Assembly: GCA_013398955.1 (NCBI GenBank)
Contig: VWPU01008508.1
Coordinates: 1 to 64,000, forward strand
Origin: Callaeas wilsoni
Lineage: Eukaryota > Chordata > Aves > Passeriformes > Callaeidae
DNA length: 64,000 bases
Direction: 5' to 3'
Shown here: positions 48,646-62,060 of the stretch, one piece after another
Numbering within the stretch: the stretch's first letter is position 1
How the letters are laid out: each line of letters begins with the position of its first letter
Position numbers and translations under genes: made by a program
Notes under the pieces: model-generated
What the model was told of the DNA's origin: nothing
Database searches by the model: none
Seen by the model: the letters and a program-made list of their open reading frames with translations, nothing else

Positions 48646-48958
48646 AATATAAATTTTTTCCTTTTAATTTTATAATCCATTTTCATCTGTTTTTTTTTTT
48701 TCTGTAGTCTTATTAGAGTAAGATAGAAGTTCTATTCTATTCAGAAGTAGTTCAAATAATTTAGGTATCTCAGTACTAATGTGCAGTTAAATAGATTACA
48801 CTTGAAGCAATGCCATGTAATCTTTGTTTGCACATGGTATGAGGAGGGGAAAGCCAAACTCCAGTAACAATATAGTCCAAAATTTAGTCCTGTCCTAGTT
48901 GCTTTTTAGGGTGGCCTGTTGCTGCTATTATAGAGAGTTGATACATGGGTTTGATGGT
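48646..48958. other. AT-rich spacer between LTRs
   Basis: About 310 bp of unique AT-rich sequence with a T run near 48690-48702. Confidence 0.5.
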
Positions 48959-50112
48959 TGTCATGAATGAATGGTTTAGGTTGCCTAAAGAATTGCTGAC
49001 AAAGGTATTAGCAAAAGTAGGTTTAACATAAATATGTGAAAGCACAACTTAATGAAGTTCAATGGTAAAGTTCCCTCTGTTACAATGTGGATAAAAGATA
49101 GAAAGAAAAATCAGGTTAGAATCGATTTAGAATGATTTACACAGAAAGCAAAGCCATGAAAGGGTAAGGGAGACCCTCCTGTTTAGTCACAAGGTTCAGA
49201 GTGGACCCTTTGCCTGACGGGTCTGAGGTAAGGCTAAATCAAATCTTAGTCTCACATTTGGCCAACATTTTATATCTAAAGGATTTAGCAGCACTTAATC
49301 ATTAACTAATTTAACATTTGCAAAGTGATTAAATAGGATTTAGTACAATCACAATAGTGACTTAATTATAGATGTGAGATGGCAACATTCATGGCGCACT
49401 TGCTAGAAAGTGTTTAAATAATTCACACAGTGATGCAGACAGACGTGAAGTTATTTATAAATAAATAAATAAACATATATATATACACACACATACAAAG
49501 GTATATCCCTGTTAAAAATTCCCCTCGAGTTCAATATTCACATGGAATGTCTTTGCATTTCTCAGCGGGCAAGGGTGGAGCCTCTAGGAGTGAGGGGTAC
49601 TGGTCCAGGCTCCATCACCATCTTGGTGATGGTCCTCCGATGATCACATATGTGAGGGTTCGCAAGGTCTGAGGGAGGGAGATGCTGGTTGCAGCCTGCT
49701 GAGGGCCAGGAGAGCTCAGAAGGCCTTGCTTAGGACTGCTGTTTATAGGGTCATGAACTGATTTGCTCTAGTCATCAGTCAATTTCCATCCTGGCCACAA
49801 TACTAGTCAGTAATTACGGAATTTTTCAAAAGTCCAGTAACAATGGTACAATTCCACTCAGGCTGCAGTTCAGGTAAGTATTTTTCCAAGGCTCTAGAGC
49901 AAGAGGAATTATCTCTCTTTTCCCACCTTGGTGAGGTAACCAGAGCTCCTGATATGGACAGTGCCACCCCTACCTTTGCCATGCAAGAGTTCATGCTACG
50001 GTCAGGGGATGCTTCACTGCCCAACTCATTACACAACGGCCAAGGCCTAATGTGAATTTCTGAGGTCATAGGGCAGGCCCGAGGAGCAGGTGGAGGGGAA
50101 TGCCCCGCCACA
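48959..50112 (-). mobile_element. Long avian LTR, probably minus orientation
   Basis: It begins TGTCATGAATGAATGG and ends near CCCCGCCACA, with short imperfect terminal inverted repeats (GTTGTCATG against CGCCACAAC). It contains the phrase 'gcctgacgggtctgaggtaagg' and a long conserved 'ggatttagcagcacttaatc' block that I associate with a songbird LTR family. A composite (AAAT)n(TA)n(CA)n microsatellite lies at 49452-49497. An 8-bp-arm palindrome CCATCACC/GGTGATGG lies near 49612-49632. Flanks show no clear target duplication. The orientation is from memory of the family and less certain than the identification. Confidence 0.65.
49452..49497. repeat. Composite (AAAT)n-(TA)n-(CA)n microsatellite
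   Basis: Four ATAA-type units, then about five TA units, then about four CA units, inside the LTR. Confidence 0.85.
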
Positions 50113-50853
50113 ACTAGGAGGCTCAATTGAAATAGAAGAAATTGAGGAAATAATGGAACTTAATCCAAAGGGTTTTTCTGTGAAAACTTATATATTTTAA
50201 AAATGCTGCCTATAGTTCATGCATATACAGAAACACCCCATAGTGCCTGAAAATCTACTCAGTGTCTCACAGTTCATGTTAAGGTTTAGGTATTAAAGAA
50301 TAAAACCTCCAATTTAGAAATTTGCATTTAATTCTTTAAAGTTTTGAGGAACTGACTTTGATCCAGGGAAAATCCTATGGATATCCTTACCAACACACAA
50401 ACAGTGCTAGTCAGACTTTTAGGATTATTATGTGCATGTATCTTGAAGACAAAGCCATAGTACCCTAGAAAAAAATTTAAACTTTCCTTTTATTTGAAAA
50501 AATGTTATTTAATTTTTTCAAATTGTCATAGAAGCATGTAAAAGATAGCTTTAATGAAATATCACAGTGGTCCAGGGTCATATTTTTTTCCCAGAGTTTA
50601 AAAAAGAGATGAAAGGTTAATAAATGGATATGGGTATGAGACAGCAGCAGTGGTTCAAAGCCAGATTTTTAATATTTGGGAAAACAGTTCTTCCCCCAAA
50701 GTGGAAGTTATTCATGCAACTAGAGGCTGTCTAAAAGGAATCTGATGGAAGTCAACATAGAACGGCAAAACCTGAAATAAGAGAATAATAAGAACTAACT
50801 CAATAGTGCAGTATGTTAGTCTTTAAATTGTAAGACGAAATGAAAATTTATTC
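50113..50853. other. AT-rich spacer between LTRs
   Basis: Unique AT-rich sequence. Nothing is recognised. Confidence 0.5.
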
Positions 50854-51957
50854 ACTGATGTCATGGATTGACATTGGCCTGATGCCAGGCACCGGCAAAA
50901 GCCATTCACTCACTCCCCTCTGCAGCTGGTCAGAGGAGAGAAAATATAATGAAGGGTTCATGAGTTGAGATAAGGTCCAATAGAGATCATTCACCAAATA
51001 TCATCACAGGCAAAACAGGCTCAACTTAGAGATATAAAGTGACTTTATTACTAACAAAATCAAAGAAGGATAATGAGAAGTAAAATAAGCCCTTAAAAAC
51101 ACCTTCCCTCCACACCTCTCTCCTTCCAGCTCCATGTCCTACTTACTCCAGCAGTGCAAGGAGACAGGGAATGGGGGTTATGGTCAGTTCATCATCTATG
51201 GCTTCCCATTGCTCAGGGAGAGGAGCCATTCCCCTGCTGCACCATGGGGTCCCTCCCACAGGAGACAGCTCTCCATCAGCTGCTGCAGTGTGAGTCCATC
51301 CTACAGGCAACAGCTCCCTGCGACTGCTGCAACGTGAGTCCCTCCCATGGGCAACAGCACCTCCCAAACTGCTGCAGAGTGGGTCACTCTTCCATGGGGT
51401 GCAGTCCTCCAAGGACAGGCTGCTCCAGCCTGGAAGCAAGGGCCCTCTCTCCATAGGTCTCTCACTGGATCACAGCCTCCTCCAGGCATCCACCCGCTCT
51501 GGCGTGAGCACATCCCCAATGGGCCGCGGGTGGATCTCTGCATTCCTGTGGTTCTCCCTGGGCTGCAGGGGCACAGCTGCCTTACCATGGGCTGCACCAT
51601 GGGCTGCAGGGGAATCTTGGCTCTGGCACCTGGAGCACTTCCTGCCTCTCCTTCTGCACTGACCTTGATCTCTGAAGAGTTGTTCTTCTCACGTCTTCTC
51701 ACTCCGCTCTTCTCTAGTCACTATTAAAACTGTGCCACCAATTTTTGTTTTGATTTCTTCTTAACTATGTTACCACAGAGGTGCTGCCACCATTTCTGAT
51801 TGGCCCAGCTTTGGCCAGGCCAGCAGCATGTCCGTCTTTGGAGCCATCAGGGGTTGGCTCTGCCAGACATGGTGGAAGCTTCTGGCAGCTTCTCACAGAA
51901 GTCACCTCTGTGGCCCTCTGCTACCAAAACCAGGCCATGCAAAACCAATACAACTGA
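50854..51957 (-). mobile_element. Complete solo ERVL-type LTR with target-site duplication
   Basis: The LTR proper is 50859-51952 (1,094 bp), with TG...CA ends, flanked by ACTGA at 50854-50858 and again at 51953-51957. A 5-bp duplication is typical of ERVL. It matches a widespread avian LTR read on minus. At its left are TGTCATGGATTGACATTGGC, 'atgaagggttcatgagttgagataagg' and 'gactttattactaac' (reversed polyadenylation signal). The middle is a GC-rich array of 'tcccatgggctgca'-like phrases. At its right are 'gaagcttctggcagcttctcacagaag' and 'ccatgcaaaaccaataca'. No viral coding region is present, so this is a recombined solo LTR. All frames in 51134-51727 are artefacts of the GC-rich middle. 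Confidence 0.95.
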
Positions 51958-54900
51958 TTATCTGCCACACGTAGCATCAGCATTTTTCAGTTTTGTGTGA
52001 AATGTATTTTTTATTCTTAAATAAAGCACAGAGAGGAAAAAAATTATTGAAAACATATTTCTAATATTAACTTTTTTTTTAGTATATGGGGTTATGAAAA
52101 TACCTATGGAATATGTAGAAGGTTTGGGGTTTTTTTAACGTGGAAATAGGAACATATAAAATAAATGCTTCCACTGATGATTAGTTTTCCTGATTTGATT
52201 CAACCTTTCTAGGAATGTATTTAAGGTTTTTATTCTTTGCTAAAGAAATTACATTTAACCTTGCTTATTATCAGGGTGAAGAAGTTTTATTATGCAGTTC
52301 AATTGTATTGAAATGTTATTTCAGGTGCTAATTACATAGACTGTGGACAGTGAGCTGAAAAACCTCATTTTAATTATAACCAGGAAAGCTATTAAGCAAT
52401 TTTTCTATTTGAACTGGAGCTTTCCATTCCTGGTGTTTAAAGCTCTTTATTACGGGTTCTTTGTATAGAAAAGTTTGTGCTACACCACAGAAACACAGCA
52501 AGTGGTCTAAAATGTGATTTTATCTAATGACTGGGTGCTTTTTTTTTTCAAGCCTAATAATTTTCTAGCTATTTGCATGCTTTATTATGATTTTTGTGTA
52601 CTCATTTTAAAAGAGCGATACCCCTTTTCAAGGTCTTAAGAAAATGACTGAAGTTCTAGTGTCTCATTAGATGAGAATTAATAACCGAATTAAATTCTAG
52701 AAAGAAAGGCTGGGAAGTCCTGTTATATTCTCCTTTAAAGAAAATCAATAATTACAGCAGTGTAATAACTTATAGAAAAAGCTATATGCACTAGCAGGGG
52801 CTTTTCAAATTTAGTGTCACAACAACAGTACATTTTTGAAGGGGTCTGAGTCTGCTTTACCTTCAAATCTTCAAATGCTGTAAGAGAGCCTGTCGTATTT
52901 GATGAAAAATTAGTACAGTAAAAATATGTTACTCTTTGCCATGACATGACACCTTTTTAAGAATCTGTATGTTACTAAGCCATCATACAGTATGCTTTAT
53001 TTAGTTCTCAGAACTTCAAAGTACTGAAAGCAACATAATTTTAGCCAAGCCTAGAGCTAGAAATGCCATGCACTAAACAAATGCAGCTGTGATTCTATGC
53101 ATCTTATCCTCCATTAACACAGATCTAGAGAAGAAAGCTTATGAGCCTCTTTCTTTACAAATGAAGCTCGTACACCAGGTTTTGTCCTAATTTTTCAGAA
53201 AGCCTAAGGAAATGTTGCACATTGGCAATAGTTCTGTTTTGCTTAGCATATTACAGCTTTGTTGTCCCAGGAAGCCGGTGATGCTTTAAGCAGAAGTAGA
53301 TTTCCACCCACGTGAAGTTTACAGGAGTGTCAGTGTGAGCACTGCAGTACTTCAGTATTACTTCCATGAATATATTATCTCCTAGAGAAGATAGCACTGA
53401 AGAGGCTTGGAGAAGGTAAGATGAGAAAAAAGATTGTATGGCAACTTTGAAAATGCTTACAAGAATGAAAAAAAGAGAGAAGGAGAGAAAGAGAGTGAAA
53501 ATTAAAGTGAGTTTCAGAAAAAAAATCACACTGATTTTACAGATGCATAGCAATCCTTCAGAAGCCACATCTGAGCCCCTCCTCATTTTATTAACATTAA
53601 TCTGTTTTTTTGCATCCAGATCTAGATCAAATTAGACAGGAAGACAGAAATATTTTTGGAGGGCTAGTTACCCAAAGTCAAGACTTTGGTCTTTTTTGGT
53701 TATGGTAGGACCAGTGTTCTCTTGCAATGGTAACTTAAAAAAACCCAAAATAACTTAGCCCCAGAAGTCCAGTCTGGAAAAGTCTGGGCTTTTTTTCTAT
53801 CTTACCTAATTGTTTATTTAGTCAAGCTGTGAATTGCAAAATTCTCAAGTGTTTTACATTTCAGGGGGAACAAAAAAAAAAAGTTTTTTTATAAGATAAT
53901 ATTCAGCATTGAAAAATATTTTTGAGGTATTATTGTAGCACATGCCTCACAAGCCAGTTCTGAATATCTAAAAGTTTCTGCACTTGAAAGTGGGCATAAT
54001 CAATCTCAGAAAAGGGAGAAGTAGTTTTTGGCTACATCTTGAGATAATACAAATAGTTTGATTAAACACTGTTTGCTCATTTAGCTTTTTATAGGGCACA
54101 ATAGGGATACATAAAAACTTTAAAGTTTTTGTATATTTACAATAAAGTTTGCCACTGAATCAGAAAAAAATAGTTGTTATGGGCTAGGCTTTGATTCCAA
54201 ATGTGAATCAGTCTCTTCAGGGAGAAACTGGCTGTATGTTCCACCTACCTTCCTTTGCATTCTGCAATGGGATCAGATTAATACTTATACCGCTTTTAGC
54301 CCCAAATCTGATTGAAATTTATTTCTCTCTACAAGTGACCTTTCATTGCTGTAGCCGAGACGCAACTGTGATCCAGTCATATTTCCTTCTCCAAGACACT
54401 GCTCCTCATGTGGTTATTCTAGTCTTAATTGTAAGTAATGCACGGCAATTATCTATGAGGGGGAGTCACATTTTGTTTCAGGCTTCCTAGAAGTCTTTTT
54501 GCTATTTTATTGCCAGCTTCTTCTAAAAGTGTTTTTGCATCCTGGCTCTAAAACTGTGACTTTGCTTCCCAGCAAAAACTTGATATTATCTTCCTATCTC
54601 TCTGTGAAACATAACCTGGAGTGCCTCCTGCAATTGCCACTGCCATAATTTCTTTTCTTTCATATTGAAAAGGCAGTGGCTGGACATGCTTGTTTAGATT
54701 TGCTGTGAATAGAAGACTAACTGTACATTCCCAATTCCTTAGTTCAATTCTTCTTACTTCATTGTAGTGCATATTTTCTTTTCCTCAGTTCTTAGCTTAT
54801 TCATAGCCACCTACTCCCCCTGTTTGGGTCCAAATGGACTGTGAAATTTCTACAACAAAGGTACAATTTGATTGGTTCTTTTTCAATTCTAAATGAAGGA

Positions 54901-57900
54901 ATTGTAACTGTTCTTCACTCCTAGTACATCCATAGTGTGCACATTCTTTGCTTACTACACAGTGTTCTACCTGTATAGGCATTTTCATTTGCATGGCTAA
55001 GATATTAATCAGTCCCCCAGGAAGAAAATATGGGGAAAAAATTCTGATGTAAGTTATTTCACAGATGAAACATTCTGCACAAATAAAAATACACAACTTC
55101 ATTAAATAGCCCTTCGTAATAGTGTTGATTTTTCACAGTTCTTCAAGAAAGGATGCGGGGAAACAGAGATGAATAGTGGCAGCAAGAGAGAGAGATGTCG
55201 TAGTGTCAAGGTATGTTTATATACATAATGTTAAAGAATTTCAATAAGTCTGTATATATGCAGGCTTTGATGAATTTTAAGCTTATATTTTACAATGATG
55301 CTTTTGGTTTTACAACCTCATGACTTATAACAGAAGTTTCAAGATTTCCCAAATGTTTGTGCTATTTTTGAAAAATAAAGCACTGCTTTTCCCCTGTGAA
55401 TGCAACCTGTCACATAGTTTCAGAACTTTCAGGTACTGAGATCAAACTATTAGATGGAATATTAAGAACAGAATGCAGCTGGTAACGCTAGCAAGGCAGA
55501 CTGAAGATGTAACCTCCCAGTTTTTGTCATTGACAAAGTTTGTGATTTTCTCAGGCATGACCAGTCTTTTAAATGCTTTGAATTCATTTTTGAAGTCTGA
55601 AAGCTGGAAATACTGGATACCCTCACAAAAATCCCCAAAAACATTTCAAAACCAAACAAAATCCAAAGCCAAGAGTCCAAAGTAAAAATTTTTGTATAGA
55701 AGATGCTTGAAACCCTAAACACAGAGAAAAATTCTGAAGATTCCTTATGGAGTCTTACTTCTTCCTACTCAGTAGGACTGAAATGAAATTATAGTTTAAG
55801 TTTCATGTTGTCTTCTGAATAAATTTCAACAAAATCCATCCACCTCCACAATACAATGAAGATTTATCTCAGTATTATATAGGTTTGATGCTAAAATTAT
55901 AAACTTTAAATCTCAGATACATATGCCTTAATAGATTTAACACTTTTAAACCTTTTAGAATGTCACAAAATGGCATCATGATTATACAATTATATCATCA
56001 AAGTCTGAGGATTTCTTCCTCAAAAAATAATGCTCCGAGGCAGGATCTATAATTTTTAAAATTGTATTCAAATAATTTCCATATTAACTGGATTTGGAAC
56101 TCATAAAACAAGTGATATACTTCTGAATATTGTAAATTTTTGACATATTTGCAAACTATTGCCTATTTACATATTCAGTCACTTCTATATATATTTTAAT
56201 TTGCTACCATGAAGCATGATTTGCATGTTTTAATATAAAATGTATGCATAAATCCATACACATATCAGAAGTCTTTATAAGATACAAATGAAGTCCATAG
56301 TGACTTTTTTTTAACTTAATACAGTATTGTGGATGTTGTAAAATGAAATTCGCACTGCATACTTGTTGATAAGGCATAATTGCATTACCTCCACAGACTT
56401 ATAAAGAAGTAAATTGTAAACAAGCAATTTGTTACCTGATTAAGTCTCGACAATGTTTTGAATGACTGAAATCCATTTATATGCCTTTTAGAAGGTGTTG
56501 ATTGCACTGGGTAACCCTGCCTATTTTATCTGTCATTTTTGGTCTACTTTCATCTGCCTGAACTTTTCGAGTTTGCTAATTGTCGTATTTTTCAGACTGT
56601 TTGTTTTCCTGTACTTCAGCTGGGTTCATGGCAGTGTTTATGCTGTACTAGTACAACATGCAGCACTTTAAAGTGTTCTGCTCTTCATGACTAGTAGCTC
56701 TAACAGTTGTGACTTAACAAACATATCTACAGACACAGTAAAATGTTCAGCCACTAAAAGTTCATCATTACTTATGGCAGATGGAATCTTTGTGCACTTG
56801 TGGTATTTTTCATGTGTCTATGAAGTTTTTTCCTTTAGCCTCTTCTGTTAAGGGTGAAGTTGTTTCATAATCTATAAATACATGGCATATCGGTTACTGT
56901 AAAGTGAATCTCAGTATGTAATTTATGTTAATAAATTAGATTTTTTTTCCATGTCAAATGCAATTGATTATTTTTTAAGAGATATCGGCTTCAATATTAA
57001 AGCTTACTAAATTAAAACCAACCACGTAAGAGCACAGTTCGGTCTTTTACTTTGGTCATTATTTTGTCTATACCAAAGTATATCAACAGCTGCTTGCATT
57101 TTAGACCTTTTATATGCTTTGTGCACATGAACACAATATAGTTTTAGCTAGATGGGATGCAGTTTAAATACCGTTTTAAATCTCTCAAATTTCAACTGAA
57201 CAGCTGTGCCTGTTTTACTCTGATGAAGAAAAGACCACTTCCAGTCAGTTTGGTTTTCATAATTTGTTTTCTAGACAACTATCTGTGATTTATTCGGGTC
57301 ATACCTCTGAAGAGAGTCTGATTTATAAACATCAAAATATAATACTGAATCTCCTCCTGGTTTGTAACTATGCATTGAGGCAGAGCACAGTCTTGTTCAA
57401 TGTGTAATTCTGAATGTCATATGGCTGCTGAACTCACAGGATGTAGATAACTATGCCATGAAATACAGTATCAGAGACAAAAGGATAACAACTTGGTATT
57501 TCATCAGACCAACTTTATTGCCTTATCACCTTCTTTATCCTAACAAGGCAGGAATAATCTCTGGAATAAAGCAACATCTTTCTTAAGGTGAGATGCACGA
57601 CAGCTCTGTTTTAATTAACTTGTTAAAAGAACTAAATATACATGTATTGTTTCTGGCAATTCTGGAAAAAAATATCCTTTCAAAGCCTTTATTATGTTTT
57701 TGACTAACATCACCAATTATTCTTAGATGTTCTATATTGGTCATACACGTTACTGAGAATGACAGAAAAGATTGGTATTGTGACAGTATTAATCACAACA
57801 ATTACTGGGAAGCATTTAAATATCACAAAAAGATATTTGATATAAAACTTTAGAATGGCATTCGGTATGTGTGCATCACAATAATAGGACTATTTTCAAA

Positions 57901-58785
57901 AAGGAACTGAGGATTCGTTAGTGTATTCAGATTTTAAGCAATGAACCATATGAGGCATATTGAGTTGTTTATGATTTAGATGAGTGCTCAGAAGCATTCA
58001 TAAATGGATTCCAACAGGCATCTATGAATAATCTCTGCTGCTGTTGTGGTGGAATGAATCAAAGTAATCGGCATGACAGGTTCTCCCTATTTTCATAATT
58101 TCATTGTCATTTATACCTCCCCACCCCAGTCTTGCTTTATCTTGAATATTTGTAGCGAAACTGAAACATGACGCTCAGTATCAACTGTTGCTACTGATTT
58201 GAAATGTTGTCTTGGAGAATCGCCATAGGAAAAGGAGTTTTTTCTTAAATGCATTTTTCTTAATGACAGCATCACTAAGAGCAACATTTGACAGTACAAA
58301 GGGTTATTCTTCTCAGGTGACACAGGGCCTCATTTAATATCTTTTCAGTGTAGATGAATTAATAAGACATACTGATCTGATAATGAACAAGATGGCCCTT
58401 ACCTGATTTTCACCACTTAGCCAAAGTTGAAGGAGCTGGCATTCTCAGTCCACTGGGTACACAAACCTTCACTACAAGTTACATATCTAGGAGTCATCTT
58501 CATGGCTTTTCAGTTGTTCATCTCTTACTGTCTGACAAAAACTTCAAAGATTTCCTTGACTATAAAGGAGATATATAAGAAATATTTCCAGTTCTCTCAA
58601 ATAAAGCAATTAGAACTGCTATAGATCAATCTAGCCGTTTCATCCCACATAAAGTATTTCAGAGTTCACACTTTACTTATATTTCACTTGATTTTTTGGT
58701 AGATTTCCCAACTATTGTGTATTAGTTTTGGAAAGCATATTTGATAATTCAGGCTACACTGAACAGAGAGTGATATGGTGCTTGT
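51958..58785. other. 6.8-kb AT-rich stretch without recognised genes or transposons
   Basis: This is one of the longest repeat-free intervals in the window. It includes a GA-rich patch (53465-53505), a stretch with two homeodomain-type TAATTA cores (near 52330 and 52373), and a splice-bounded open 72-bp segment (55139-55210). No domain or RNA gene is recognised. Confidence 0.45.
53465..53505. repeat. GA-rich low-complexity tract
   Basis: GAGA/GAAAG variants, nearly all purine on plus. Confidence 0.7.
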
Positions 58786-59087
58786 CAGAGGGACTTTTTA
58801 CAAAGGCACATAGTAACAGAACAAGGGTCAATGCCTTCAGACTGAATGAGAGGAGGTCTAGATTAGATATTAGGAAAAAAATTCTTTATTGTAAGGGTGG
58901 CGAGGCACTTAAACAGGTTGTCCGGAGAATCTGTGGATGCCCAATCCCTGTAAGTGTTCAAGGCTAGGTTGGATGGGGGTCTGAGCAACCTGCTCTAATG
59001 AAAAGTGTCCCTGTTCACATCAGGGGGCTTGGAACTGGATGATCTTTATGGTCTCGTCTAACTCAGGCCATTCTGTGATTCTGTGAT
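58786..59087 (+). mobile_element. CR1 LINE, 3' end fragment
   Basis: Plus-strand CR1 of about 300 bp. It runs from 'agagggactttttacaaaggcac' through 'ctagattagatattaggaaaaaaattctt', 'ggcgaggcact' and 'gtgttcaaggctaggttggatggg', to the tail CATTCTGTGATTCTGTGAT. The tail is intact, so this is a clean 5'-truncated insertion. The plus frame 58728-58967 covers its C-terminal codons only. Confidence 0.96.
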
Positions 59088-59375
59088 CTTACTCAGACTG
59101 TAGTAGAAGAGAAAAAAATCTAGGGAAAAAAATCAGATTAAAGCAGACAGGGGGACTTATTTCTTCTTCTCCTTCTCCTTCCCTTCTAATGAAGTTAATA
59201 TGAAATATATTTTAATTAATTCTGTTTTAAATAACAGTTTCTCACATACAAATAGTTTGCATAGAAAAAACTTGTTCCCTTACAGGGTTGAAAAACAATG
59301 TAATTTCAAGGATTGCCCATGGTAAATGAAAACATGAAAGTCCATTAGAGTTTCAGACCATAAAGATTTCATGGG
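59088..59375. other. Unique spacer
   Basis: AT-rich with a pyrimidine tract (TTCTTCTCC-type) at about 59158-59186. Confidence 0.5.
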
Positions 59376-59570
59376 AACATAGAATGGGCAAGGCTGGAAG
59401 GTACCTCATATGGTCATTGTGTCTAACTTCCTGCTCAAGGCAGTTGTCCAGGACCATGTTCAGTCACTTTTTTGGTATATCCAGTCATGGAGACTCTACA
59501 ATCTCCGTGAGCAAAAAAAAGCTTTTCCTTTTACATAGACCAAACCTCCTATGTTCCTACTTAAGAGGAA
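59376..59570 (-). mobile_element. CR1 LINE, 3' end fragment, diverged
   Basis: Minus-strand CR1. AACATAGAATGGGCAAGGCTGGAAG carries the complemented tail. 'ctcaaggcagttgtccaggaccatgttcagtc', 'ggagactctacaatctccgtgagca' and a poorly kept 'cttttccttttacatagacc' follow. Its tail end faces the tail of the plus copy at 58786-59087. Confidence 0.78.
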
Positions 59571-62060
59571 TGCATACATTTTTCCTCCAAAACACTGATT
59601 TCCCCTAACAAAAGGAACAAATAGCTCCTCCCAGAAAAACATATTACTAACAGCCAGTTATTTCCTGGTTGCACCCTGATAAACAACCTTTCTAGCCTAT
59701 GTCTATAGCATTGTTTTATTTCACTTTTTAGACACGGATGGAACTGAACTAAGCGATGTTCTGTTAATGGAAAGACAAGTTAATGTACAGTTTTTACAGA
59801 GAGAGAACCTTGGGTTTACTTGCCCCTCCCAGACTGTCCAGTAAAAGTAACTGGAATAATGAAATCATTGATGCATGAGATTTGCATATGATACAGCTAT
59901 TTGTGCTAGATGAAGGTTTTGTCAAAATATCTTTCCCAAATTACTTAATTCATGCAGGGAGAAAGGCAAAATGTATAAAACATAAGTTACCAGAAGGCAG
60001 CGCACTGCTCTAAAACTGGGAAAGAATAGGAGTAGCAATAGGCATGGAACTCTGAAAAGTGTGGAAGTAAGGATGAGGCGGCATATATTCTCTAGGGATG
60101 AAACTATTTTCTACAGTAAGTCAATCAATACAAAACATGCAATTTATCCATTTGTTTTGAGTTTAATTTAATATTACCAGACTGAAAACCCAAGATTCTT
60201 TTATAATGCAGGGAGTGTAAAATAAATGAACAGAAATACACTGTCATGTCTGATTTTTTAATTAAGACAATTCCTTTAAAAGGTCCCAACTGTGTTTTCA
60301 ATTATTTTTAATGAGAGGTTTGGTTTTTCTTTTAGAATTGCATTATTAAACACATTATGAATTACAGTAATAATATTAAAATATTTAAAAAGCTGTAGGA
60401 AGTGTCCCATATGGTTAGAAAAATCAACATTTTTTACAATGATATGGAATTTGAAGACAGTTTTATAGAAAACTGGCAGTATATTATCAAAAGCCATAAG
60501 AAACAAAGAAAAGTTAAAATAAATACCAACATTATTAGAGAGTAAAGCAGGAGTTCTGCAATGAGTTCAACAGGTGTTTGAGCAGATATGTGATGCTATG
60601 AAGGAATTGGGACAACTCACATGCTGAAAATGGAGCTCAGATGTGATTGTTCGCAATGCTAAGACCTGCAATTTTTTTCTTCTCAGCTTTATCACCCTAC
60701 TTTAATAATGCTGAAATAAATATTGTCTATCCAGGTAATTTTCAGTATAAATCTAGCCATGTTAATAATGGGCTGTGATACATTCAGATAAATGTTTGTG
60801 GTACTTAAGGGCATGTGCCACGGTGGCTGACATAGTTAAATGTGGAACAAAATATATAAAAGAACAATAAAAGAAAGAAACTTTGAGGCAAATCCCAAAG
60901 AAGCAATATAAATACTTTCTTAGTAGGAAATAGGTAAAAAACGCATATTGTCTGAGAGACCTTTAGGCAATAACATTACATGTCATCCCGGGAGCATCTC
61001 AAGCTTGCACTAAGACTACAACATGTAAGAGAGAGCTTTGTTTTAGATTGAAAATAGCTCAGTTTAGAAAGCTGTATTCAAACAAAAATTTCCTGGGATT
61101 TTGATAAGAGTTTACCTAAGAAAACAGTATAAAGTAGGAATAAGTAGACAGGATAAAACAATCTCCTTTCTACATACTTCCTAACCATGTCTCATGTCCC
61201 ATCTGAAATGAGTCAAAGAGCTGAATGCTACAGAACATCCTTTTAAGCAGCCCCTTTGAGCTAGTATAGCTGGGACCAATGGGTAGGCAAAAGTGGTATC
61301 ATGAGATACACAGGGACCAGTAAAGGCTGTCATGAGAAGCAGCAGAGTGGTGGTGAAGATGCTGAGTCTCTCAGGTTTCCAGTCCCCAGCGCCAACTCCA
61401 AATGCAGCCTGCTGTGGCACTATAGAGTGCATGTTGAGGACAAACCCACAAACCCTCCAAGACTTCCCTAGTCTGCATTGGGGGATTTCTTGCTCTTAAG
61501 CAATTTTTGTTTCATTTCATGTATTTCTGTGTTATTCCATTAGGCTGGAAGAGAAAAGATTCCAGCCACACACAGCTCTAGGGAGTTTCCTAACTATCAG
61601 CACAGAATTTCACAGCGGCAGTGGGGACTCAGCAGTGATTGAGTTGAAGAGGGAGGGAGGGAGGAAGTCTACAGGCAGGTCTTTTGGAACCACAGTTGGA
61701 GGGATGTTCTGGATGGCAGAGAGACCTTCCCTATCCTTATTCAGATTTTTGGCTTTAATATCTTCAAACCTTTTTGTTCCTCAGCAAGCCAGTTTCTGTC
61801 CTCTAGTAAGTGCAAATGATGGTGTCTGTTATAAGCTCTGCTCAGAATGACCAAGAGGAAGAGAAATTCTGCTTGCTACATTCCATGTCTGTTTACAGTT
61901 TCAAATTCTGTATGATACCTTTCCTAGATCCGTTGCTACTTCCATCATCATTCACAGCTATAAAGCACATAGGCTCAATACCTTAACCATATTTAATACA
62001 CCTGTTTTACCTATCAGACATGAAGCCTCTAATTTTTCCATGTTTCCCACTTTTTAATTC
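59571..62060. other. AT-rich non-coding stretch
   Basis: Unique sequence. A short GGGA repeat lies at about 61650-61664. Minus frame 61181-61432 and plus frame 61635-61850 have no recognisable features. Confidence 0.5.

Noticed and set aside
51134..51727. Cluster of long open frames on both strands (up to 133 codons)
   Set aside because: They all lie in the GC-rich middle of the solo ERVL LTR, where stop codons are scarce. They are not genes.
53390..53425. 30-bp microexon-like segment between CCTAG and GTAAGA
   Set aside because: It is too short to judge, with a weak pyrimidine tract, and lies beside a GA-rich repeat.
61181..61432. 83-codon minus-strand frame
   Set aside because: No domain, no splice context and ordinary length for chance.
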